From contig WSXX01000005.1 of NCBI GenBank assembly GCA_009773515.1, positions 1-64,000 of the forward strand: 64,000 nucleotides of DNA. The letters run 5' to 3'. Both the position numbers and the translations under genes were made by a program. The notes beneath the pieces were generated by a model, which was given only the letters and a program-made list of their open reading frames with translations, ran no database searches and was not told where the DNA came from. Shown here one piece after another: positions 1 through 8,202 of this stretch (position 1 is its first letter; every line of letters starts with the position of its first letter). The DNA is from Bacteroidota bacterium (GTDB taxonomy: Bacteria; Bacteroidota; Bacteroidia; Bacteroidales; Lentimicrobiaceae).

Positions 1-1110
1 TTAGCAAGCATCGTATAAAATGATTAGGATGTTAATATATTGAACAAACGCTAAAGCTGAGCGGCATTTGCAATGCCGCTCTGAACACTGGATAATTTGC
101 AATTATCCATTAGCTGAAAATATTTATTGAATTATAAATTCAATGATTTTACAAGCGGCATTGCAAACGCCGCTTAGCCAGCATCGTATAATATTGATCA
201 GGATGTAAATAAATTGAACCAACACTAGAGCTGAGCGGCATTTGCAATGCCGCTCTGAACACCGGATAATTTGCAATTATCCATAAGCTGAAAATATTTA
301 TTGAAATACAAATTCAATGATGTTACAGGCGGCATTGCAAATGCCGCTTAGCAAGCATCGTATAATATTGATCAGGATGCAAATAAATTGAACCAACGTT
401 AAAGCTGAGCGGCATTTGTAATGCCGCTCTGAACACTGGATAATTCGCAATTATCCATTAGCTGAAAATATTTATTGAATTGCAAATTCAATGATGTTCG
501 AAGCGGCATTGCAAATGCCGCTTAGCCGATCGTACGGCAAAGTAATAAGCATTAGTATGAATTGATCGCCGAACGGTTTTACAAATGACTGCGTATAATA
601 TTTAGTACGATGAAAATATATTGAACAAACGCCAAAGCTGAGCGGCATTTGCAATGCCGCTCTGAACACCGGATAATTTGCAATTATCCATTAGCTGAAA
701 ATATAATGCCGCTTAGCCGAGGATGTAAATAAATTGAACCAACGTTAAAGCTGAGCGGCATTTGCAATGCCGCTCTGAACAATGGATAATTTGCAATTAT
801 CCATTAGCTGAAAATATTTATTGAATTGCAAATTCAATGATGTTCGAAGCGGCATTACAAATGCCGCTTAGCCAGCATTCTATAAAATATATTACGATGA
901 AAATATATTGAACAAACGCCAAAGCTGAGCGGCATTTGCAATGCCGCTCTGAACACCGGATAATTTGCAATTATCCATTAGCTGAAAATATCAAGCGGCA
1001 TTGCAAATGCCGCTTAGCCGATCGTGCGACAAAGGTATAAGCATAAATAATGATTTGATCGCTAAAAGCTCAGCGAAGCTAGATGCCGCTTAGCCGAGGC
1101 AAAATATATA
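1..1110. repeat. Array of six ~174-bp palindromic repeat units
   Basis: Units begin with AGCTGAGCGGCATTTGCAAT at about 55, 229, 403, 636, 749 and 923. Four of the five intervals fit a 174-bp period or a clear insertion or deletion of it (174, 174, 233, 113, 174). A full unit holds four palindromes in a row: GAGCGGCATT-TGC-AATGCCGCTC, GGATAATT-TGC-AATTATCC, TTGAATT...AATTCAA, and AAGCGGCATT-GCA-AATGCCGCTT. The first and last hairpins have the same stem core. Units 4 and 6 lack the third palindrome. Single-base differences inside stems show that the copies have drifted. There is no coding potential. The array lies directly downstream of the lptD stop codon and runs off the left edge of the window. 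Confidence 0.9.
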
Positions 1111-1140
1111 CATTAAAGGTGATTTGATCGCTGAAAAACC
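525..1140. repeat. Second short dispersed repeat inside the array (GATCG...TTGATCGC)
   Basis: Three related stretches interrupt or end the palindrome array. They lie at about 527-570 (GATCGTACGGCAAAG, then TTGATCGCC), 1019-1065 (GATCGTGCGACAAAG, then TTGATCGC) and 1097-1135 (ending TTGATCGCTG). The first explains the longer 233-bp spacing between units 3 and 4. They have no coding potential and their role is unknown. Confidence 0.5.
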
Positions 1141-1145
1141 GATCC

Positions 1146-3827
1146 TTAATTATCCCTGAAATCCTTTTTGCGGTTCAGTTTCAGATCCTGCAATACGCTG
1201 GCCTTTACCTTTATATAAAAATTCCAGCTTTTGTAATACCCTATCGGAATCCAGTTAAAACGCATTTCCCAGCAATGCAGATCACGGTAAACATTCACTG
1301 AAGTGTATGACAGTTTATTTGCTTTAAAGTCATAGCCCGATGCCAGAGAAACTTTCCACTTCGGTGTAAGGCTGATATCTCCGTTAAAACCAAATGTCTG
1401 CACCACTTCACTCTTAACGGTTTGTGTGGCAGGCATATTTCGTCCGGTGTAATTCAGATTGTACCTGAATCCGAAGTTCCATGGATTGCTCCAGTCGATG
1501 TAATTTTGTGGGTTCAACACAAATTCCTCTTGCTCCTGCTTTGCTTCATCTGATTTAGGTGCCGGAGCTTTTGTCTTTTTACCGGAAGCAAAATTATAAT
1601 CCAGCGAGAAACTCCAGGCGGAATTGTCGCGGCGCAGCAGCCTCCGGTTTTTATCCCATTCAAATTGGTTTATCCTTCGTCCCATTTCAGTAACCACATA
1701 AGGGTCCCACACACTTGAATAGGATATCTGCACCTTTTTAAAGAGTGTTGTTCGGGCATTTATACTCACCAGCGCCCATTGCAGAGAATCTTTGGCAAGA
1801 TCATATGAAGTGCCGATTGAAAAACTCTCAATCAGCATAATTTTTTTTGTTCCGGTTACAGTATCGCTTTTTGATCGGACTTTCATTTCGAGGTTATTGC
1901 TGATACTCATGCTCACCCTACCTGAACGCCCATCGGGAGGCGAACCGTAGATGGAAGAAAAGTTAGTACCGTCACCAAAAACTGAATAACGCTGAAAATT
2001 TCCGAGGCTATCCACCTGAACTTCTTTGTAATAACCAAACTCAGGTCTCCCGAAATCGGGACGAAGTGAAAATGAAACCGATGGTTTTATGACGTGACGG
2101 ATTGCCCTTACCGGAGTCCTTTTGAACTGTACCATTCCATAAAGGGTGGTACTCAGCGAAGAGGTAAACCCGAAATCGCGGCCGGCTTTAAATCCGTTAA
2201 TGGTATCATTTCGCACATAACCCGTCTGGTAAGTGGTATCATCCACCCTAAAACCCTCAACCCATGTTCTCTGCAGACTTTGCGAATACCACCTCTCGGT
2301 GAAATCCATTGTATTGCTCATGGTCAGGTGCTTCAGAATTTTAACGCTTGACGAAATCGGCAACTTGTGCTGCATTCCATTGCGGAAAGCATTAAACATG
2401 GCCGGTTTAAACAACATGGTATCAATTACCGATACATCATTGCGGGCTGTCATTGAGTAGTTTACACTGATATTGTCATACCATTTGAGGTTGGTGACTT
2501 TGCCGGGCCTGCGAAGCGGGTAAAACCGGTTTGCCGACATCGAGATGCTGGGCAGCGAAAGGTTTACCAGCTTTGTTGATGTATTCTGACTGTGGCTCAA
2601 TGCACCGCTGAACGAGATCTTATCCTTGAAAAAGCTGGTCTGGTAACTGATGCTTGATTGAAAAGTATTCGAGAGCAAATCCTCCGTGGTAGTAGGATTG
2701 TATCTGTTATACTGGCTGGAAACAAAGTTTACGTTTGCACTGAAGCGCGACTTCGGTCTAGCCCGTGGGTCCTGACTGTGGGTCCATGCAACCCTGAAAT
2801 CCCGGTTTTTTTTGAAGCTTTCCGTTTCTCTGATGCCTTCGGTATTTATGGCATAGCTGAAATTGAATGAACCGTTGTATTTATATCGTTTTCGGTAATT
2901 AAAAAGCGGTTTTATTGCCCAGCTTCCGCGCGAATAGATATCACCAACCAGGCGCAGTTCCATGTAATCGTTTATGCCGAAGTAATAACCGCCGTTCTCA
3001 AGGTAAAATCCACGGCTGGTTGATTCGCCATAAGTTGGAATAATGATACCGGATGTCTGCCCGCGTTTGTTCGGGAACATCCCGAAAGGCAGTACCAGTG
3101 GCAAAGGAACATCTTCGATGGTAAGAAATGCAGGCCCTGTAATGATTTTATTGTTTGGAATTACCTTGGCTTTGGTAAATTTTATACTGAAGTGAGGGTG
3201 TTCGAGGTTGCAGGTGGTATAACCGCCATGCCTCATATTGCTGATGTTGTCCTGAAGTTTCTTAACTACTTCACCATGAAGATACCCCTCCCCTTCCTTG
3301 GTAATTACATTCTTGATAAGACCTTTGGTGGTTCGGAAGTTATAATCAATCTGGTCGGATGAAAAAGACTGATCGCCTTCGATAAATTCTGGCTTGCCGT
3401 ATGATTTTCCGGCAGAATCGAGCAACGGTCGTGCTTTGAGCATATTAGTGCCAAAATCGATTTCGATAAATGCAGCCTTCTGATGAATTTTATCATATTT
3501 AATATCGGCATCGCGATACATAAAAACCTTCTGGCTTTCCAGGTCGAGGCTGATGGAATCGGTGGCACTGTATTCTACCTTGCTTGTAATGGAACTTTTT
3601 TTCTTTGGGCGTGTCTGACCTGTTTTAAGTGTATCAGCGATCTTATCTGCATTAAAAACAGAGGTATCAACCACCATCCGGATAGTATCAGGCGTAATCA
3701 GGAGAGATGAGTCTGCCTCCTGTGCATAGGCTTTGCCCGGCAAAACCGCAAAACAAAAAAATAAATTCAGGGCAAGCAGAAAGTTAAAAATTAAAACCTG
3801 CCTTATTTCAGTAGCGGTGTATTTCAA
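1146..3827 (-). CDS. lptD: LPS assembly outer-membrane protein LptD (Bacteroidota type)
   Basis: An 893-residue precursor with an N-terminal signal peptide (hydrophobic stretch at about 12-30, cleavage near AYA-QEA). A domain of about 150 residues follows that resembles the OstA/LptA fold, with phrases such as 'YDKIHQKAAFIEIDFGTNML'. The remaining ~600 residues are rich in alternating aromatic beta-strands, as expected for a large outer-membrane barrel. LptD forms the outer-membrane end of the Lpt bridge and inserts LPS into the outer leaflet. The family assignment rests on domain order, length and the motif 'PLPLVLPFGMFPNKRGQTSG', which is typical of Bacteroidota LptD homologues. The predicted start is a non-ATG codon. 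The gene is transcribed alone, divergent from the amidase gene, and its stop abuts the repeat array. Confidence 0.85.
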   Translation of the reverse strand: MKYTATEIRQVLIFNFLLALNLFFCFAVLPGKAYAQEADSSLLITPDTIRMVVDTSVFNADKIADTLKTGQTRPKKKSSITSKVEYSATDSISLDLESQKVFMYRDADIKYDKIHQKAAFIEIDFGTNMLKARPLLDSAGKSYGKPEFIEGDQSFSSDQIDYNFRTTKGLIKNVITKEGEGYLHGEVVKKLQDNISNMRHGGYTTCNLEHPHFSIKFTKAKVIPNNKIITGPAFLTIEDVPLPLVLPFGMFPNKRGQTSGIIIPTYGESTSRGFYLENGGYYFGINDYMELRLVGDIYSRGSWAIKPLFNYRKRYKYNGSFNFSYAINTEGIRETESFKKNRDFRVAWTHSQDPRARPKSRFSANVNFVSSQYNRYNPTTTEDLLSNTFQSSISYQTSFFKDKISFSGALSHSQNTSTKLVNLSLPSISMSANRFYPLRRPGKVTNLKWYDNISVNYSMTARNDVSVIDTMLFKPAMFNAFRNGMQHKLPISSSVKILKHLTMSNTMDFTERWYSQSLQRTWVEGFRVDDTTYQTGYVRNDTINGFKAGRDFGFTSSLSTTLYGMVQFKRTPVRAIRHVIKPSVSFSLRPDFGRPEFGYYKEVQVDSLGNFQRYSVFGDGTNFSSIYGSPPDGRSGRVSMSISNNLEMKVRSKSDTVTGTKKIMLIESFSIGTSYDLAKDSLQWALVSINARTTLFKKVQISYSSVWDPYVVTEMGRRINQFEWDKNRRLLRRDNSAWSFSLDYNFASGKKTKAPAPKSDEAKQEQEEFVLNPQNYIDWSNPWNFGFRYNLNYTGRNMPATQTVKSEVVQTFGFNGDISLTPKWKVSLASGYDFKANKLSYTSVNVYRDLHCWEMRFNWIPIGYYKSWNFYIKVKASVLQDLKLNRKKDFRDN

Positions 3828-4006
3828 TTAATGTTAAATTTGTCTGTTTTTCATGCCATTTTTCCACAATAATCAGGCTAAAAAGCAGTTCTGATAGTGT
3901 GTACAAAAAGCTGATTTACGTAAAGGCCTGTCTTCCAACATTCTGAAGCTGCGAAAAATATCATTTGCCATATTGGAAAACCGTGTCAAAACTAACGAAA
4001 ATATAG

Positions 4007-5182
4007 ATGGAGTTCAAACGTGCATTTCTCATTTTTATTCTGCTTTCATGCGGAATAATTTTGTTGCCTTCTTTTTCAACAGCTCAGAAGGTGCAAAGGG
4101 TTGTTATTGATGCTGGTCACGGCGGCCACGACCCCGGAGCAGTTGGCAAAACAAGCAAAGAAAAAGACATTGTGCTGGCTATTGCTTTAAAAACCGGCAA
4201 GCTCATCAATGAAAACCTTAAAGATGTAGAGGTAATCTACACACGCAAGACCGATGTCTTTGTTGAGTTGCACCGCAGAGCCAGAATTGCCAATGAAGCC
4301 AAAGCTGATCTGTTTATTTCCATACATTGTAATGCGAATAAATCAACAAGTCCTTTCGGGTCAGAGACTTATGTGATGGGATTGCACCGAAGCGATGCAA
4401 ATCTTGCAGTTGCCCAGCTCGAAAATGCTTCTATTCTGCTTGAAGAAGATTATCATGTACAATATGAAGGGTTTGACCCAAAATCACCTGAAGGTTATAT
4501 ATTCTTTTCCATGCTTCAGAATGCTTACCTTGATCAGAGTCTGTACCTGGCATCAGGTGTTCAGAAATATTTCAGAGACATTGTAAACTTCTATGACAGA
4601 GGCGTTAAACAGGCAGGTTTTCTGTTGCTCTACAAAACCACCATGCCTTCAGTACTCATTGAAGCCGGATTTATCAGCAATGCCAAAGAAGAAAAACTGC
4701 TTGCTTCGGAACAGGGACAGAACAACATTGCAAAGTCCATTTATAATGCCATTCGCGATTATAAACTTTCTGTTGAAAAGGGCAATAAACCTTTCCCGGT
4801 GGCAGAGGAAATTCTTGCAAAAGATGTAAATGATGATAAATCTGAATCGCAGGAAAAGGACAAGCAACATATAGCGCCCCAGAATGGTACCGATTCCGGA
4901 ATGGAACAAAATGCTTCGGGTCTGGTATTCAAGGTTCAGTTTATGATCTCAAAAACGCAGATAGCAGCATCTGCCAAACAATTCCAGAATATACCATCGG
5001 TTGATCATTACCTGCATCAGGGCATGTATAAATACACCGCAGGAAATGAAACTTCGTTCGACAAAGCACTTAAAGTACGGGCTGAAATGGTCAGCAAAGG
5101 GTATAAAGATGCTTTTGTGGTTGCTTTTTTAAATGGAGAACGCATTGACGTGAATAAAGCACGTGAAATGTCAGCCAACTGA
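4007..5182 (+). CDS. N-acetylmuramoyl-L-alanine amidase (Amidase_3) with SPOR-like tail
   Basis: A 391-residue secreted enzyme that cleaves the amide bond between MurNAc and the stem peptide during cell separation. It has a signal peptide at 1-26. The zinc amidase domain spans about 30-240 and shows 'VVIDAGHGGHDPGAVG' (zinc-binding His), 'LFISIHCNAN' (second zinc His) and 'SVLIEAGFISN' (catalytic Glu). A charged linker of about 60 residues follows, then a C-terminal domain at about 300-385 ending 'GYKDAFVVAFLNGERI', which resembles the SPOR-like tails of Bacteroidota amidases. It precedes an MCE gene, a common pairing in this phylum. The ATG at 4007 places the signal peptide at the N terminus. 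The domain call is confident; which amiA/B/C paralogue it corresponds to is not clear. Confidence 0.92.
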   Translation: MEFKRAFLIFILLSCGIILLPSFSTAQKVQRVVIDAGHGGHDPGAVGKTSKEKDIVLAIALKTGKLINENLKDVEVIYTRKTDVFVELHRRARIANEAKADLFISIHCNANKSTSPFGSETYVMGLHRSDANLAVAQLENASILLEEDYHVQYEGFDPKSPEGYIFFSMLQNAYLDQSLYLASGVQKYFRDIVNFYDRGVKQAGFLLLYKTTMPSVLIEAGFISNAKEEKLLASEQGQNNIAKSIYNAIRDYKLSVEKGNKPFPVAEEILAKDVNDDKSESQEKDKQHIAPQNGTDSGMEQNASGLVFKVQFMISKTQIAASAKQFQNIPSVDHYLHQGMYKYTAGNETSFDKALKVRAEMVSKGYKDAFVVAFLNGERIDVNKAREMSAN

Positions 5183-5320
5183 AAGATTCTTCAATCCAGC
5201 GTCAGGGAAAACCATATCATTGTGTATGATTTGAGTGAGGCCTAGTTACGATGATGTAAATGAACAAGTATGCTTTCATTAAACTTCAGGTCTGTTGTAC
5301 CAATCTTTTTACTTTTTTCT

Positions 5321-5341
5321 TACTTTTGTCTCTTTAGGAGG
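5321..5341 (+). promoter_or_regulatory. -7 box and Shine-Dalgarno site for the MCE gene
   Basis: TACTTTTG at 5321-5328 matches the Bacteroidota -7 consensus TAnnTTTG, with a weak TTG about 22 bp upstream. AGGAGG at 5336-5341 lies four bases before the ATG at 5346. Such a good Shine-Dalgarno site is unusual in this window, and it fixes the start at 5346 rather than at the upstream codon at 5295. Confidence 0.55.
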
Positions 5342-5345
5342 TACT

Positions 5346-6353
5346 ATGAAAATATTCAAACTCTCGCGTGAAGTAAAAGTCGGCATTCTGACAGTGGTGA
5401 CCATATCAGCCTTTGTATGGAGCTATAATTTCCTTAAGGGCCGTGATGTATTCAGCAGGCAGAGAGTTTTCTATGCAGTTTATGACAATGTTGCCGGCCT
5501 GATGACAGCCAACTCCATTACCATCAACGGATTGAATGTTGGGCAGGTGAACAAGATGTATTTTCATCCTGAACACCCTGGCCGTGTGGTTGTGGAAATT
5601 TACATGTCGAACAATGTGCCGGTTCCTGTCAATTCTACGGCACGCATTTTTAGTTCCGATCTGCTTGGCACCAGGGGAATTCAGATTATCCCCGGCGATT
5701 CCCCGCAAATGGCACAATCAGGTGACACGCTGATTTCGGCGATACAGCTTAGTCTTCAGGACGAAGTAAATGATATGGTGGAACCGATTATGCGCAAAAC
5801 CGAAAATCTTATCACTTCATTTGATACCGTGCTGAATGTACTCACCGAGATTTTCAATAAAGAAACCCGCGATAATCTGACCGGCACAGTTTTGAGTCTG
5901 AGAAATACCATGCAGAATCTGGAAAGTGCGACTCTGGCAGTGGACACGCTGGTTGATGGACAAAAGGTAAGACTGGCAAGGATAATTGCCAATGTGGAGT
6001 CTATCAGTACAAACCTGAAGCAAAACAACGACAACCTGAGCCGGATAATCAGCAATGCAGCCATCTTAAGCGATTCTCTGGCGCAAGCCGATGTTGCGGG
6101 TATTATAGGCAAAGTAAACAAAGCAGTGCTCGGGCTGAACACCATTGTACAGAAAATCGAACAGGGAGAAGGCTCTTTGGGTCAACTTGTGAACAACGAA
6201 AAAATGTACAACGAGCTTGAAACCGCTTCACGCGAGTTGAATCTGCTGCTTGAAGACATGCGTTTGAATCCGGACAGGTATATACACTTCTCAGTATTTG
6301 GGCGCAGCCCGAAAAAGAACCAGTATCAGGAACCGGTGAAAGAAGTAGAATAG
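5346..6353 (+). CDS. MlaD family MCE-domain lipid-transport protein
   Basis: 335 residues from the ATG at 5346. An N-terminal membrane anchor ('VGILTVVTISAFVWSYNFL', about 9-27) is followed by one MCE domain at about 38-115 ('VAGLMTANSITINGLNVGQV', '...LLGTRGIQIIPGD') and a long helical region, probably coiled coil, to the C terminus. MlaD-type proteins sit in the inner membrane and, with an MlaE permease and MlaF ATPase, move phospholipids between membranes. The permease and ATPase are not next to it here. The motif 'IEQGEGSLGQLVNNEKMYNE' is the 'G(T/S)LG-L' signature often seen after the MCE domain. It is probably co-regulated with the amidase 160 bp upstream, although it has its own promoter-like box. 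Confidence 0.88.
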   Translation: MKIFKLSREVKVGILTVVTISAFVWSYNFLKGRDVFSRQRVFYAVYDNVAGLMTANSITINGLNVGQVNKMYFHPEHPGRVVVEIYMSNNVPVPVNSTARIFSSDLLGTRGIQIIPGDSPQMAQSGDTLISAIQLSLQDEVNDMVEPIMRKTENLITSFDTVLNVLTEIFNKETRDNLTGTVLSLRNTMQNLESATLAVDTLVDGQKVRLARIIANVESISTNLKQNNDNLSRIISNAAILSDSLAQADVAGIIGKVNKAVLGLNTIVQKIEQGEGSLGQLVNNEKMYNELETASRELNLLLEDMRLNPDRYIHFSVFGRSPKKNQYQEPVKEVE

Positions 6354-6795
6354 ATATTAATGGAGATTTTGATTCTTCACATTTCACTTTTCACTTTCCA
6401 CTTTCCACTTTTCACTTAATCCACCTCATCCCCCGTCACAAAAGTGCGACGGGGCAAGCTGCCCTTCGGCACCTTCTCCTCAAGGAGAAGGACTTTCCAA
6501 TTTAACTTTGTAGCAACTCTTAATATTCTCCTTTTTTAATTACTTCAATCTTTCGTCTTTTTTACTCCTATCAGGTATGAAGAAAACCTGTTTGGAGCAT
6601 CATTTTTTATTTTTCACTCTTCACTTTTCACTTTCCCCTTGTCCCCATCTCACCTTGTCTCCTTGTCATTCATACTTACCTTCGACTCCCCTTCGACAAG
6701 CTCAGGGCAGGCAGCTCAGGCTGACAACCATTTGAAGCATACCTCTAATCATTTGCTCTGCTCCAATTCGTCCCTCGACCCCTCGCCCCACGTCC
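6354..6795. other. Non-coding gap with low-complexity and palindromic repeats
   Basis: No gene is supported here. The stretch contains CACTTTTC/CACTTTCC tandem runs (about 6379-6418, again at about 6606-6632). It also has two hairpins in a row, CCCCGTC/GACGGGG (6431-6437 with 6448-6454) and CCTTCTCC-TCAA-GGAGAAGG (6472-6491). A 'CCTTCGACAAGCTCAGG' fragment of a dispersed repeat lies near 6689-6706. The hairpins may terminate transcription from the two convergent genes. Confidence 0.6.
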
Positions 6796-7932
6796 CTACT
6801 TCAGTAACTTAAAATAAACCGCTTCCCACATTTTTAAAGCAACCGGAATAATCTGATCGGGAAAATCATAATCGGGATGATGAAGTGGCGGATGATTTTC
6901 TCCTGCTCCGATGCCAAACAAAACAGCTTTGCTTTGCAGTCCGAAATGTGCAAAATCCTCTGACCATCTGAAAGGAAGAATTGCACTGATAAGCGCTGTT
7001 CCTGTTTCTTTTGCAGCTTCTGTCACCATTTCTACAGGCTCTTCATGATTGATGGTAGCAGGGAACTCTTCGGTATAACTGATTTCAAAATCCAGTCCTG
7101 CACTTTGCGATGCTTTGGCCACCATCTCTTCAGCAAGTTTGCACAAATATTCCATGTCCTCGTTCAGGTAGGCGCGTAGTGTTGCCATAAGCACAGCTTC
7201 ACCCGGCGAAGTTCCGAACGAAGGCTTTCCCATATTGGCATGAATAAGGGTGAGCATGACAAAATCATTGAACTTTCCAGCATTTCCATTTCTGGTAAGG
7301 CCTGGCAGACCAGACATCAACTGAGCCATGACCGATGCAGGGCTTTGTCCTTTTTCAGGTTCGGAGGCATGTGAAGTGCGGCCTTTCAGCTTGATAATCA
7401 TACCGCTTGAAGCCGCTGCAAAAGTGCCAATCCTAACCACTGCACCTGAAACCGGGAAACCAGGCAGATTATGCATGGCAAAACAATAATCAGGTTTTAA
7501 CTTATTAAAATCGGGATTTTCAAGAATTGATTTAGCACCCATACCGGTTTCTTCAGCTGGCTGGAATAAAAGAATCAGCTTCCCCTTCTCAGGACGATTT
7601 TTGGCAACCTGTGAAGCAAATCCTGCAAGTATGGCTGCATGACCATCATGTCCGCATTTATGCGAAACACCCTGATTGGCAGATGCATAAGGAAGATCGG
7701 AAGTTTCATTTATCGGAAGCGCATCAATATCGGCCCTGAACAAAACCGCCGGTCCGGGCTTACCGCTATCAAATACAGCCCACACACCTTTTTCATCTGC
7801 ACCTTTTTGAAGTAAGTCAGGTTTTAATTCATTTAACAAAGCTGAGATATATAGTGTTGTTTCAGTTTCTGAACCCGAAAGTTCAGGAAACTGATGCAGT
7901 TGATGCCTTATTTTAATTATTTCTTCTGCCAT
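6796..7932 (-). CDS. M20 family amidohydrolase (IAA-amino acid hydrolase/HipO-like)
   Basis: 378 residues from the ATG at 7930-7932 ('MAEEIIKIRHQLHQFPELSG'). I chose this over an upstream TTG because the family begins with this 'RxxLHxxPEL' motif. The metal-binding elements are visible: 'FRADIDALPI', 'HKCGHDGHAAILAG', 'FQPAEETGMGAK' (general-base Glu), and 'RTSHASEPEKG' in the dimerisation lid. The family hydrolyses N-acyl or aminoacyl amide bonds, for example N-acetyl or indole-acetyl amino acids, in the cytoplasm. No signal peptide is present. The exact substrate cannot be read from the sequence. It stands alone on the minus strand. Confidence 0.88.
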   Translation of the reverse strand: MAEEIIKIRHQLHQFPELSGSETETTLYISALLNELKPDLLQKGADEKGVWAVFDSGKPGPAVLFRADIDALPINETSDLPYASANQGVSHKCGHDGHAAILAGFASQVAKNRPEKGKLILLFQPAEETGMGAKSILENPDFNKLKPDYCFAMHNLPGFPVSGAVVRIGTFAAASSGMIIKLKGRTSHASEPEKGQSPASVMAQLMSGLPGLTRNGNAGKFNDFVMLTLIHANMGKPSFGTSPGEAVLMATLRAYLNEDMEYLCKLAEEMVAKASQSAGLDFEISYTEEFPATINHEEPVEMVTEAAKETGTALISAILPFRWSEDFAHFGLQSKAVLFGIGAGENHPPLHHPDYDFPDQIIPVALKMWEAVYFKLLK

Positions 7933-8094
7933 TGAAATTGTTTTTTGCAAAGATAAGTACCATATCAACTCAACTCCTGACAGCGTATAGTTTATATGGC
8001 GTTTAAATAGGAGATGTTGAAAATCTCAGAAAATGCTGATTGAATTATAAGACCTGGAATAGCAAGGCTGCGGGAATGATTTGGGTTGGAATTA

Positions 8095-8128
8095 AAACCT
8101 TCCAGGTTGAAAGAAAACCAGGAAGGTT
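8095..8128 (-). terminator. Hairpin downstream of the hybrid kinase gene
   Basis: CCTTCCAGGTT and AACCAGGAAGG pair over 11 bp with one mismatch, about 75 bases past the stop of the kinase gene at 8203. No clean T-run follows, so its role as a terminator is tentative. Confidence 0.35.
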
Positions 8129-8202
8129 GGGTTGGAAGCCTTGCCGCCTTGACGGGAAAACATGGAAGGTTGGAAGCGGGCAGATTTGGCCCGGAAAAAC
8201 AA

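Noticed and set aside
472-669. 65-codon open frame inside the repeat array
   Set aside because: It runs across palindromic repeat units, has no recognisable protein features and is broken differently in each unit.
1-1110. CRISPR array
   Set aside because: The period is about 174 bp, the units are repeated over their whole length with no unique spacers, and no cas genes are nearby.
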